A DNA stretch of 64,000 nt. Source: Vespa crabro. Its lineage: Eukaryota > Arthropoda > Insecta > Hymenoptera > Vespidae. Below are positions 1-12,319 of this stretch, one piece after another (within the stretch, counting starts at the first letter, position 1; each line of letters begins with the position of its first letter). The position numbers and the translations under genes were made by a program. The notes beneath the pieces were generated by a model. It was not told the DNA's origin. It saw nothing but the letters and a program-made list of their open reading frames with translations, and made no database searches. The stretch is taken from the NCBI RefSeq assembly GCF_910589235.1, contig NC_060963.1, positions 608,501-672,500 of the forward strand. Reading direction: 5' to 3'.

Positions 1-2376
1 GATTCACCTTTTACTTCTTATTCCTCTTATTATTCGACCTCGTTTCGAGTATTAATAGTTATATATTAGGTTTAGTCACCAAAATGAATGGATGCTCGAT
101 TCCAATCTCTATTATACTAGTAATTTGGAAAGTGATTTTACATAGTCGTCGTCCTGTACGATAAATCGTAAGTTAATCAACGAGCATCAATCTTAACCGA
201 GAAAGTTGGAAAATCGTTCAATTAAATCTTTCTGGTGGCAGGTAATACTCGATTTTCGAGTGCGATCCACCAACGGGAAACCTCGTCCTGAACGCGTTAA
301 GATCGTCGTTAAGATAACCCGTCAGACAATTCCCGATACTTAAATCTCCGTACTTAAATCCTTTAACGAGGCAGCCCTCGCTCACGGGAATTCATAGATG
401 GCCAAGTGAGCCCAACGGAGATTCATCTTATCGAAGATGAAGAAATAAATTACAATCTGGCATGGAGCGTGGTATCGTCGTCGGGTGCTTTAAAAGCGAG
501 CAAGTAGCTTTCTCGAGAAACATCGCGCTTTACTATCGACCCTCTTTTGTTATCGAACGAAATCATCCTGCGTCGACTTTATATCCTCTCGATATCGCAT
601 TCACGGGCGATAAAATTTGCCCGAAGCGTTCGTTGTTCTTGCAATGTCTACTATGAGATTATATCGATTAATCTTGCCAAGTTAGAAAATTCGTTACGTG
701 ATGATAACGACGTAGGAACTGCCGAGAGACGTTTTATACGTAGGTATATGATAACGATCTCACTCTCGTAATTACTTGGTAATAATTGGAGAGGCCAGAC
801 GAAAGAGTGCTTGAGTCTATGTATGCGCGAGTACGCACGCATGTGCGTTCGTCGTGGAAATAAACTTTGTACGAGCATCGCAGAAAGAGAAGAGTGGAAG
901 AGGTGAGGAAGAGATCCGTGAGGAAGAGAGTGGGCGACCCACGTCGCAATCACCGATGATTTAGCCCTTGGACTGGCGTACCTTCCCTACCTCACCTTAC
1001 CTTTACCTCCCACCCACCCTCCATCCTCTCTCGCTCTCTCTCTCTCTCTCTCTCCACTTTTCCGGCACTCCTTCCTTCGTCTCCGTCGTTCGCGAGAAGA
1101 GTCAACCCTCGAGTGCTGCCCCGTTGCTTGATTTATCATCGACCTCGCCTTCTCCACCTTCCCCCACTCTCCCCGTCCTCGTTCTACCTCTTAACCCTTC
1201 CTCTTTTCCATCAAGCTTTTGCTTCCTTCTTCTTCGTCTTCTTCTTCTCCACGTAGGGCTTGCCGTGCGGAACAGGTGACAGGTTCTCATCTAATACAAT
1301 TACCTGGAATGACCGTTATTTATGGCGCACGGAAAACGTCGGTGATAGAGCCTGATGGATGCAATCCAGAGGAAAGAGTAGAAAAAAAAAAGAGAGAGCG
1401 AAGGTGGGGCGCGGTACGTTGCCACCTTCGGGCCATCGAGACAGAACGATCCTGAACGCGAGCGCTGTGATTCAGAGCGCATAATGCGAGGTGTTGAGGC
1501 AGGTCGGGAATCGACGTTAATGATCGAGCGTGGGTGCGAATTAACCGACGAGGAAGAACTTGCTCACGATCAAATATCCTGTCTTTGGTATTTCCAAGTA
1601 GAAACGGTATCTATCTACCTACGAGCAGACGTTGAATCGTTCCCTTTTTCTGCCTATCTAATTAAATTCTTAATTACATCTATATCTTTCGTAAGTTCGT
1701 GTGTAAAAATAAAACAACTACGAAAGGGTGTATTAGCTTTGATCGGAAGTTTCTATAAAACGAGTACCAAAAGAGTCCTCTTTATCGTTTCCTTGCGAGT
1801 TGAAAAAGAAAAAAAAAAAAAAAAAAAGAAAAAACACAAATAAAGAAAGAAAGAAAATAAAAAAGAAATTAAAAAGAGAAAAAAAAGGCAAGAATGTAAG
1901 AATGATTTTAATACCGAGATTACTACGAAGAGAGACTCGCGCGACTTTACTCGCGCTCGTGCGTTCGCTTTTAATTGGTATCGAATCTCAATTACCGGAG
2001 ATTAGGAGATTTTTTTTCACCTGCCGACCATCGCGAGACCGCTTCTTCGATGGTTCTCTCGCGAACGATAACGTGGTTACTCGTGCGCACTCAGCATTCA
2101 TTCGTTTTCACCCATCTCCCTCTCTTAACCAGCCAGTTCCGCTCGCGCGCATTCAATTTATCGGGTCTTAAGATACGCGCCAGTCGGCAAGGCGCGTAGG
2201 AATATCGTTTCTACTCGTCGGACATCGTCGACTCTTCCGCCTCTTTTAAGTATCCCCTCGTAGTTCACCGAACGTTAAGAAACTCTTGGAAAGAAGAATA
2301 CGTGCGTCCACACCCGGTCGGACCATAATTCATGCGACATTAATGGAATTAGCATAGCAATCTCTTCGCGACCGTA

Positions 2377-2565
2377 CAGGGTGTTCCATATTAATCGATC
2401 CGCCTGAATATCATTAAATAGCGGTAGAGGAAAATCTGTTTGCACGAATACGATGTAGGTGTAACGTGTTAACGAGTATCCTCGAAACGGACAAAGTTTC
2501 TTTCCAATTTCTTTATCATTAATGAGTTTCATATTAGCTTCGATCGATTAAAATGGGACACCCTG
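2377..2565. mobile_element. Short non-autonomous inverted-repeat transposon (MITE), TA-flanked
   Basis: The element is 189 bp with terminal inverted repeats of about 24-26 bp. The left end reads CAGGGTGTTCCATATTAATC and the reverse complement of the right end reads CAGGGTGTCCCATTTTAATC; both continue with GATC. Only two mismatches lie in the first 24 bases. Both outer ends abut TA (2375-2376 and 2566-2567), as expected for the TA target-site duplication of Tc1/mariner-type elements. The interior encodes no transposase, so it would need one in trans. The superfamily is inferred from the TA flank and terminal bases only; another TA-duplicating family is possible. Confidence 0.72.
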
Positions 2566-3142
2566 TATATACAAGTTGCTTCGCGCTCTCTCTCTCTCTC
2601 TCTCGATTCTCGGTACCGTGAAATAAGGAAAAGAGTGCGCGAAAGGGAAGAAAAAGAGCATAAGGCGTTCGAAGGGTGACGCTCCTAGACTCGACCCTGT
2701 TCCATCTCCCAAGGCACGTCGTAAGGATCGAGACTCTACGGTAATCGCACCTGTATACGGTACTTGAGATCCTTCGAGCGTATCCCATTTTTCTCTTCTC
2801 CAACGACGCAATCTTCGATTTATTACCAAAGGCTAAAGACCGGCCAGAACTTTGATATAGATTCCGTGGTACTTTTGATCGAGTTGTTTTTTTAAGCCTT
2901 CCAGCTAATAACGGTATCAATTTTTGATAAAGCTCTTTCGCAGAAGACGAACAAGCTTTTCTTATACCATTCTTCGTAATAAGTCTTCAAAAGTAAGAAG
3001 AAAAAAAAGATATATCAAACTTCTATATGTGCGAATCAACACACCTTCGAGTGGTTCTGCAAAGAGAGTCGGTGTCTTTAAACGCGACTCGGAAAGGTCG
3101 ATTAAACGTGCGAAAGAGAGGGGAGAAAAAAAGTTATAAGTA

Positions 3143-3189
<47 letters not shown>
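3143..3189. repeat. (GA)n microsatellite
   Basis: Nearly pure GA dinucleotide run, interrupted once by AAAG near its left end. Confidence 0.95.
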
Positions 3190-3192
<3 letters not shown>

Positions 3193-3305
3193 TAGTCAAG
3201 CGGCTGTGATTAGAGCTCGCCGCCCGGTGATTTGTGGCCTCGCTCGCCTCTTAATTGTCACCAAGACGCCCCCTCGGCTTTATATCTCCGCGTGGTGCGT
3301 GCGAG

Positions 3306-3336
3306 CCGCCTCCGCCGCCGCCGCCGCCGCCGCCGC
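3306..3336. repeat. (CCG)n trinucleotide repeat
   Basis: About ten CCG units. It can be read as poly-Ala or poly-Pro, but no supported gene surrounds it. Confidence 0.9.
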
Positions 3337-3962
3337 TGAACCACCTTTTATATTCAAGCCGCGCTATCGCTCTCTCCAGCTTTATTTCGTTTTCTTGCCG
3401 TTTCCTCCTCGTAAAAAATCAACAAAGAAAAAAAAAAGAGAGAGAAAGAAAAAAAAACGAAAAGAAATTAAGAAAAGAAAAAGGAGGTCTGGGAGATAAA
3501 GGAACCGAAGGAACTCTTTAACAGTCTCGCACGCGTACTCTCGAGCAACGCTTACGAACTTGTCCCCTGCCGTGACTAACGTTGTACTTCCGATCGTTAG
3601 ATAACTATGCAGAACTGGCTTGCTCTTGTAGAGAGCATTCCGTATCGCGTTCGAGGCTCGGCACAATACGTTGAATAAAGCGATCGAAAGACTATGCTAA
3701 CTTTATTCTGCTCGCATCAGCTTCCCTATTTCTTTCCTTACTTTTTGAAAATAATTAAACTTTTTCTAGATAGAAAAGGAAAAAGAGAAAAAGAGGGAGA
3801 AGAGAAAGAGAAAAAGAGATAATAAGTGAACGTTCGAAAAGGAAAGATGTCTTCTATAAATGGTAAACGACAAGAACGAAGGGTTGCTAGTTGGATACAC
3901 ATAGAAATGTACGTTTAGGATGGTATCACGCGCGCCGAGGCCTATCGTAGAAGAGAAAAGCG

Positions 3963-3980
3963 TGCGCGCGCGCGCGCGTG
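3963..3980. repeat. Alternating CG tract (Z-DNA-prone)
   Basis: Uninterrupted alternating purine-pyrimidine run of TG/CG steps. Such sequence is known to favour left-handed DNA under supercoiling; no function is shown here. Confidence 0.85.
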
Positions 3981-4116
3981 CACAATGGCTACGTCCGTCA
4001 AGGTTGGATCCTCTTAATTAACTCGACTGGCTACAGCGTTTCTCCTCTGGTAGACATGCCGTGCATTTCTTCCCTTCCTTTCGAGTGCGTATCACCATAT
4101 CTCTTTCTCTCTGTCT

Positions 4117-4148
<32 letters not shown>

Positions 4149-4444
4149 TTCTCCTCTTTCTCCTCTTTGAAGAGGGAGCGGTATCCTTTTGTCGGGATGA
4201 GTTGTGTCGCCGAGTACGAGTCGCTGGTGTCCGTCGTTATTATATCACTCTCATTATGCGCGCTTGCGCCAACGGCGGTACCGGTCCGATATCCCGCACG
4301 TTCCGCACCACGACAACCACTTTTCTCCGGTACTCTTGACTCTTGTCGTCCTCGTGCATGGAAAGAAGATACGAGAAAACTACCGTGAGACGACGATTAC
4401 CGGCCTACCCGATTTCTCACAGGTGCTGCTAGATCCTTGATAAA

Positions 4445-4486
<42 letters not shown>

Positions 4487-6416
4487 GCGTGTCACGCGAT
4501 GTCTAAAGTATGATAACGACTACACGACAATTTCTCTCGAGCTCAAATCTCACTTTCAGCTTTTATTACAAAAGCCTAGTTGTATCGAGAAAACGAATCG
4601 AAGAACGAAGGAGAATAAGATCGATACTTTGACTGTCTAAGCTGTATACTCGTCTAGCGAGAAAGAACGAGAGAGAAAGAGAGAAAGAAAGAGAGAGAGA
4701 GAGAGAGAGGTCATTAAGCTCCCAAGCTCCGTCGACGTCTCGGATGTCGTCGACGCAGGACGATAAATTTCCGAGGAGGTCCGCGCCCGAGGATAACGAG
4801 GATTTCGAGACAGAGAGTACGTCGTGGCGAGGATTCGCAAAGAGGAAAGTGGAAAAGGACTTTGCTCTGGCCTTAACCCCTCGTGCTGATCCCGGTGTCA
4901 GCGGAGGAGGACGAGTCGCGAGGAGGAGTTGTCGCGAGAGCAGAGGCCTCGAGGGGCATTCGTAACGATCGTAAACGTAAAGGCGTAAGGAGCGTAAACG
5001 CGAGCGTAAAGAACTTAAAGCGTGCCTCGTAAACCGAACTAACAATGTGTACGACAACAACAACGATCGCGAGTTAAAACGGGGCTGAGAGCATCGAACG
5101 ATACCTTCTTCTTCTTCTTTTTCTTCTTCTTTCTCTCTTCTCTGCGCGTCTTCTACACTTTTTCCCTCGAGTATTCTTCCCCTTTTCTTGCTCACCCTTG
5201 TCCGTCTCATCTTTCTCTTTCTCTCTTACATATACAGACATGCACACACACACACACACACACACGCACGCACACTCTCTCTCTCTCACTCTTCATCGCG
5301 CTCCGGAACTCACGGAGATATACGAGCGAATGCAACCTGCCCGGTAATGAATGCGAGCCGTAAAACAAGGACGCTTTGATTTACTCGCCGTACTAATGTT
5401 GAACGTAGAGTATTAATAAATTATTGATTATTAAGTGCCCGCTGCCATCCGTTTCCACGACGCGTATCTTACGACACGTTTCCTTCTTTTCGCACCAAAA
5501 CTATTCCGAGAGATGAAAAGCCCTCGTAAAATTTGTAGATACGTACTTATATCAATGAAAGATATTACGTGCTAGGTATGTACGTTCGAAAGAACACGCA
5601 CGTTTTGTGATCGTTCGCTCGCTAATCCAATCGATCCCTAATGAAAATATTGAGATTACTAATATCGAAGGTCTATAAGAGAGAGATTCTCGGCAGCGAG
5701 GATTTCGAGAAGAGAAGAGTCGTACGAATCGATAAACTTTAGACGACGAAGTATGTTCCGATAATCCTTCGTGCGATAGGGACGCGTACAAGGACACTTA
5801 TAAAGTAGATGAAACGCCAGCCGACACTTGGATATTCCTCGATGGCCCGTACCCGTGTATAAATGGTCCGTAATCTCGGGAAGGGCAGGACCACCGTGGC
5901 CGCACCGTGGTCTCTGCCGTGTAATACGACAGACTCGTAACTCATATCAGAGCGCCCACGCCCTCAGGTAGCGGCGACAACGTTGGACAACATCGGACAC
6001 CCAGGGCGAGGACACTCAATTAACTTTTCTCTCCGTCGTTCATCGTCGACCGATAAAACTGCCCTTAGCAGTCAACCGAGAAGCTGAAATTTTGCGCTTC
6101 CGAATGGTTCATAATTAGCGCGTCAATCTCGTCGACGTATATTATCGATCGATATTATGTTCACTTGATCGTAATAGTATCACGATGAGATCGATTATTG
6201 AGATATAACTATTCTATTCGAGAACGATGTTTCCGTCGTTTGATTTTTAAAACATTTTTATCAAACAAATCGCTGCATTATATTCACATATCTTATATCT
6301 TAGTTAACTTCAACTAGTAATTTCTATACGCTTATTTCCTTTTTCCCTCGTAAAGGATATCCTTAGAGAATTGCGCGGAACTGGTGTCGCGGAGATTCCG
6401 ATCTCCGGCCTTCCTT

Positions 6417-6417
<1 letters not shown>

Positions 6418-6456
<39 letters not shown>
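6418..6456. repeat. (CT)n microsatellite
   Basis: About 19 uninterrupted CT units. It generates spurious Ser-Leu and Arg-Glu open frames on both strands. Confidence 0.95.
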
Positions 6457-6460
<4 letters not shown>

Positions 6461-7001
6461 ATGGAAAGATTTGTTCGAGCGATCGCGACTAGACAAGGAT
6501 CGGTTCCTAAAGAGGCGAAGGAGAAAGAGAACGGGATGTGTACCGGAAGGACGGGGGCGAGGTAGGTGGTCACACACCCACGAAGAGCGAAACGATGGCG
6601 AGAAGGTTGTAGAGAAAGAACGAGAAAGAGAAAAGACAAGGGGAAGAGGACAAGGGGCTTTGGGTACGATCGGTAAGAGATCGGTATAATGAGCAGAACC
6701 AATATTAGTCGGTGTGGCCACCGACCGGCAAAGGAGTTGGCGAACGATCCCTGGCCGAAGGATCAAGCGGGTAATTGCCATTACGATATCATCTAAATGC
6801 TCTCACGGCTGTCCGTAATGAAGACACACACGGATACGGCAATGTGCGAACACGTACGTATGAACGTGCGAGTGAACACCCACCTATGGTTTCTCTCTCT
6901 CACACTCGCACAGTTAGATACATCGTTACACATCCCTGGTGCGAGCGATTCGAATCTCCTCGTCTCGACGCGGGCATCTCCTTCTTCTGCTTCTCGGCTC
7001 T

Positions 7002-7033
<32 letters not shown>

Positions 7034-8342
7034 GTCTTCCCTCGACGATCGATTGGGTGCCGCCCAATGCCATCGACGAGATATGAGGCGTGTCTAATTA
7101 CGCGATCGGTGCACGTCCAATCAAACTCCCTTCCTGTCGACGCTCTTCGATTCAAACTGAATCCTTCTGTGAAACGACGAAAAGTCGATTAGGAGTTGTC
7201 ATTGGGTCGCGATGAAATCGATATCGATCGATCGCCAATATCGTAAATGCATCGAATTAATAAAACGAGTTTCGAGACGATCGTAGAATCGATTTTCAAC
7301 GCGATCAACAGCTCGTTATCGAAAGGGATAAAATCATTGGTGCGTTTCGCAATATTACATAAGTATCTATACACTTACATACATTAGAGTCGTTCGATTT
7401 TAATTTCCTGCTTGACGTCGAGATAATTACTATGATCTCCCTGTCGTTCGATGTACTAAGTCTCATTACGTCGGCTCCAGTAAACGGATACGCGTTGGCC
7501 CGCGACCCCTTCTTCTACGTGATTCTTCTTACGATCAAACTCGTTCCTCGATAAGATCATCGGGTGGCGTTACGTTCGAGCAGGTATGCACGCGAGCGCA
7601 ATCATCGACACTATTGCAGACACGGGAGGGGTCTGATTTTTCGGTCGCGGTCCAAGTCGCTTGGTGGGAGAGCTGACGAAGAAGGCGGATAGAAGGTAGG
7701 TAGCCGTGCAAACGGCGTAGTGCCGCGCGCAGGGAAAATGAACATAACGGGGTGTAATTCAGCGTGATATCTTCACGCACGATGGCTACCGGTAATTGCC
7801 GTTTTTACGCGCAATCAGAGCATGAATTTATTGACCGAGTACGGGTGGTTCGATTACTCGCACCGTACTTACCATTTGCTTACTGCTCGTTCTGGAAACG
7901 CACCACTAGCAATCCTGCTGGTCCAAACTTATTAGACCACGTTACTGAAACGTCCCTAATTAGCGAAACGTTGTAACGCTCGCTACGCTTGCGATCTAGC
8001 CAATGAGAAATCCTGTACCGATTTGTCATCCCCCTTCGAGAGTTTTTACTTTTACATTACGCCGGTAAGATTTTGCGCTACTCCTTCTTACTTCTCCCAT
8101 CCTCCTTCTGTCCACCATGTGCGTAGTTATTTACGACTTTGGCCCGAGGAAACTCTCCTGGGACAAGGATATGTTAATGAGCTCGCCACGACTCTTCTCT
8201 GCTTCTTCTTAAGAAAAATTCTCAGACTCTGTGTGTCCCTAATATGAAATTTAAATAATTTAAGAAAAGGACGAAAAAATGTTTCGCGAAAAAAATACTT
8301 TTCACTAGAGAGATCTACTAGAAAATAGATAGTCGTCGCTGC

Positions 8343-8346
<4 letters not shown>

Positions 8347-8392
<46 letters not shown>
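8347..8392. repeat. (CT)n microsatellite
   Basis: About 23 CT units, followed by a CGCTCT-type degenerate tail. Confidence 0.95.
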
Positions 8393-8395
<3 letters not shown>

Positions 8396-9825
8396 CTCGC
8401 TCTCTCTGGTTAACTCGATCTCACGATGTTGCGTGTCAGATGTCACTGTATCCGCCTCGCATTCTTCTGAAAAAAATCTGGAACGCAATTTCGCCTTCTC
8501 GGTGTACACGAACGCGTCCACGCTTTCCTTATTAGCTTTGGTTCATTATGAACGCGAAGCTCGCCGTGAAAATCGTCGAAGCTAACGCATTACGGCGCAT
8601 GTCTCGAGCGCAAACTTGTCAAAGAACATATTCTTGCGTATATATGTATGCAGGTATAGGTACGTAGCTAAGTATATATAAGTATACGCATTGGTTTCCA
8701 GCAACTTGGGTGGCAAGTCCGACGACGGTCGATCGAGCAGCCTCACGACGATGCCGGCTCTTGGATTCGTCTCGTTCGACCGATCGGACGAAAGACGAGC
8801 GGACAGTTTGCTTCAACGAGTGCGAGACGTTTACACCCACGTTTAACATACCAATAAAATTGTCGAGAAGTTCAACCATTTCTGACGATCCAATAATGTG
8901 AATCTTATAATGCGACGAAGCGTATTTTTACACTCTAAAATTAACAACAACAAAGGATTATATCGCCGTAATAAAAATTGGCGAGTTATAAGTGACGATC
9001 GATAGATCTCGTTTCGTTTAAACATTGTTAAAAACTCAGGTAGAATGAAGTCGAGTAGGTTGTGCATAAAAACGCAAAAACGTGGCCCTGTCGACGTCGC
9101 GAGTTTATTAACGCCGACAATTATGCCGCCAGGGGCTAGGCGTGATTTACATGGGGAGCTCGTGAAACGTTGCAACCTTCGGCCGGGCCTTTACCAAGGC
9201 GCAACACGTACATATACGCCTTCCCTTTCTTTCCCTTTCCATTCCTTTTCTTTCCTTCCTTCTTCTTCTTCTTCTCTGCAGAAAATATAAAAAGGCTTCC
9301 TGGAAACTTCCTCGGACAGAAAGAACCGGCCGCAAGTCGGCAAGATTTAGTACAGAGTCTCCTTCAAGAGAGAGGGAATGGATTTCGCTTGGTCGTCGGG
9401 CCCCTTCTTAAACGAATCATTATCATAAACGTGTGACTCAACTGACGCGACCACGCGTTTTGCCCGACGAATTTTATCCGAATTTCATCGAAATAACGTA
9501 AGAAAATTAAAACGAATAATTTTTCTTTAATCCAACTCAAACTGCAATCGTTCGATGACGATAATCGAATTTAAAGTCACACCTCCTAGAGATTGGGAAA
9601 AAATGCTGACCGCTGGCCAAGAGGACATGAACCTTGAAAAAGTCGAGGTCCTCTACCTCGAGTCCTGAATTCCCCTAATTTGTTTGAGCGAAACAATATC
9701 GAGTTACGAGCGATGTTATCTAACGGACACGCACGTGCTACGGCTCACGGAAGGTTCATCGCGGCTTTCTGACGAGCTACCGTGCCGAGCTATCTTCACG
9801 AATCTCTGGCTTGCCACGAGAAGAA

Positions 9826-9926
9826 GAGAAGAAGAAGAGAAGCAGAAGAAGAAGAGGAGCAGAAGAAGAAGAAGAAGAAGAGGAGGAGGAGGAAGAGAAG
9901 AAGAAGAAGTAAAAGAGAAGAAGAAA
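9826..9926. repeat. (GAA)n/(GAG)n purine tract
   Basis: Imperfect GAA/AGG trinucleotide run of about 100 bp on the plus strand. It opens Lys/Glu/Arg-rich frames on plus and Leu/Phe/Ser-rich frames on minus, which should not be annotated as proteins. Confidence 0.9.
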
Positions 9927-10615
9927 AGAGAAAGGGAAGGCGACTCCCTTCCACGCACTTTAAGCAGGTTCCATGGCGCATATGTACGAATTTACGTGCG
10001 CGCGGAGACTTTCAACGAAGCCCTTCCGATCCTTCCTACTTGCGAAAATGCAAGAGGAAGAAAAAAGGAAAAAGAAAAAAAAAGGAGAAAAAAAAGAGAA
10101 AAGAAAGGAAGAAAAAGAGGAGAGAAAAATGTAGACACTCTCTCGAGGGGGTAGAAGTAAATCGTGGTGCTATCGCGATTGCGCTTAGAATTCGACGGAC
10201 GACAACAAATTCCAAGTTGAGGAAGTTCGATCCAGAAACGAGATTTGTCGTTCTCCGGTGACACGGACGCCCGATACGCTCGATTTCGGGTATAACGGAT
10301 TACGGAAACTTTAAAGGGTTGCTGCTACTCAGTTCGAGAGAAGGAAAGGAAAAGGTTCTTCTCTATCGTGAGATCCTTTGACAAGCCGACGCGCCACCCA
10401 GCGCGCGAAATTAGGACCGTATCGAGCAAAAAGGGGCCGAAATCCTGCGCTCGACAAGATGTTGCTGCTTAAAATTCCACCCGAGGATCGTACGACGTGG
10501 CATCAATGATGGATCCACCTTCTTCGTCGTTCTCTTCCTTTTTCTTCTTTCTCATCCTTCTTCTCCTCTTCGTTCTTCTCCCTCTCGGACGTTATTTCTT
10601 CGCAAGAGCACGACG

Positions 10616-10648
10616 AAGGAAGGAAGGAAGGAAGGAAGGAAGGAAGGA
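10616..10648. repeat. (GGAA)n tetranucleotide repeat
   Basis: About eight GGAA units in tandem. Confidence 0.93.
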
Positions 10649-12119
10649 GAAGAACGTTCGAAGGAACAACATCGAGAGGACGAGATCGCAGATAGGAGTG
10701 AGGAAACACGATAAACTGTCACGCGGCATTTCTGAGCGTCACTCAATGAAGCGTCAAAACAGCGTTGTCCTCTCTTTCGTGAGCCTTCCAATTCTTCCTC
10801 TTTTCTCTCTCTCTCTCTCTCTCTCGATTCGTTTGTCCTTTTCTCTTATGCTCCCCCTTACGGAAAGCCCTCTCCGGATACGTGTACGCGCGTGCGGACC
10901 AATCGCATTTATTAAGGCGCAGTGTCACCGTACACGTTACCTCAGTCCACCTTGTACGCGTACCTACGCTCCTCTTGGAGGTGTCAGCCACGTCGATCGA
11001 GAACAGGTCGCGACGCGTGTCCCACCATCGTGTATCCTAACGAGACAAAACGACGCAACGAACCTTGTAGATCCGATAGCACGCTTCTCCGAGCCCTTTC
11101 GCAGCTTTCGTAGTCTTGTACTAACTCGGAAACACCTTTCTAGTTTGCTTTGGGCGTTCTTTTTTCCTCCTACTTCTCCTCCTCCTTTTCATTGATACAT
11201 CGAATTGAAACGAAAGAAAATGAACGAGCCGATAATGCGTACCTTTGTGAGACATTAAATTATGAGAGCTATTTAAATCGGAATTTAAATCGAGACATCG
11301 AGAAAGAGAGAGAAAAAAAAAATAGAAACTCAATCGTGGTCATTGAAACGATTTTACGCAGTCGTTCGACCTTTAATCCTTCGTGAAACGTGCCCATCGG
11401 ACATGTAGAAATCGCGTGTTAGCTCGGATCGCTAGCGACATGGACAGCCCCGTTGTCTTACGTAGCACGATGTTTCTAAAATTAACAAAGCCGTTTCTAC
11501 AGATTTATATACTCGTTAGAAATCTAATGACCCATTATCCTTTGTCACGCACCGGCGTTAGCGGCACCGTAATTACCAAAACGCAATTCTAACATACTCC
11601 CTTCTATCGGTTCGCTCGGTCGTGGCTCGTTTCTTCTCGCAACTCCGAGTAATTTAGTTTACTTTCAAAAGCGCAATACTTTTTAAGAAAAGAAATGTTC
11701 GTTCGTGAGCCAATAATACGACGATCACTAATGAGAAAGTCCAACTTACCCGAAGGCAAACGATTGAAATCGAACGCAGGTTCATTTGGAAAACGTTTCA
11801 TTGAACGTAACGAGGGAGAAATAATTGAATAAAAAAGAAAAGATCTGTTAAGGACTTGCCTACCAAAGATTTCCAAACATTATCGATTTGTAATTCACAT
11901 GGTATGATGAAACTTTGAATGGTAAGAGGAAGTTATTCGACCGACTGACTGGCGAATGTCCTAAATGGTGGTCAACTTTGAAAAAGATCGCTCAAGTCGA
12001 AGCTCTTCTTCGTATTAACGAGACGAAAGGGGTATAGCGCTTTATCTCGCGTACGAAGTGTTTTATCCCTCCGATCCGAAACGTGAGAGGAATGCCAGAG
12101 CTTCGAGTCGGTCCAGCCT

Positions 12120-12152
<33 letters not shown>

Positions 12153-12287
12153 ACCCGCGGGACGGACAAAGGGGATCGTGATTCCCGTCCGTCACTCCTC
12201 GTATCCTGTCTCTCCAGAGAAGTAGTAGTTGTAGTAGTAGTAGTAGTAGTAGAAGTTGTGTAGTAGTCGCGCCTGTGGAAAGGAAGG

Positions 12288-12319
<32 letters not shown>

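Larger units (their letters stand above)
1..9000. other. Non-coding, repeat-rich block 1
   Basis: No reading frame here looks like a conserved protein. Most longer frames sit on CT/GA or A-rich tracts and have low-complexity Ser/Leu or Arg/Glu translations. Simple repeats visible: (CT)n near 1034-1054, 2586-2604, 4121-4149, 6418-6456, 7007-7033 and 8347-8392; (GA)n near 3143-3189, 4445-4482 and 4691-4710; A-rich 1802-1885 and 3413-3482; (CCG)n 3306-3336; alternating CG 3963-3980; (AC)n 5242-5265. One inverted-repeat element (2377-2565) is listed separately. The rest is unique, CpG-rich sequence that could be intergenic or part of a large intron; the window cannot decide which. Confidence 0.6.

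Noticed and set aside
4566..5210. A 214-residue minus-strand frame
   Set aside because: Arg/Ser/Leu composition follows GA and TTC repeats; no conserved motif.
1399..9188. ACGTTGCCACCTTCGG near 1417 and ACGTTGCAACCTTCGG near 9168 as a dispersed repeat
   Set aside because: A 15 of 16 match between two sites is expected by chance many times in a window this long; flanks do not align.
9684..10261. Overlapping frames of 156 and 159 residues, Lys/Arg/Glu-rich
   Set aside because: They are translations of (GAA)n and A-rich purine tracts, with no domain, splice context or hydrophobic core.
10497..11195. A 232-residue frame, the longest in the left 44 kb
   Set aside because: Built on CTT-, GGAA- and CT-rich stretches; composition changes abruptly with each microsatellite and no family motif appears.
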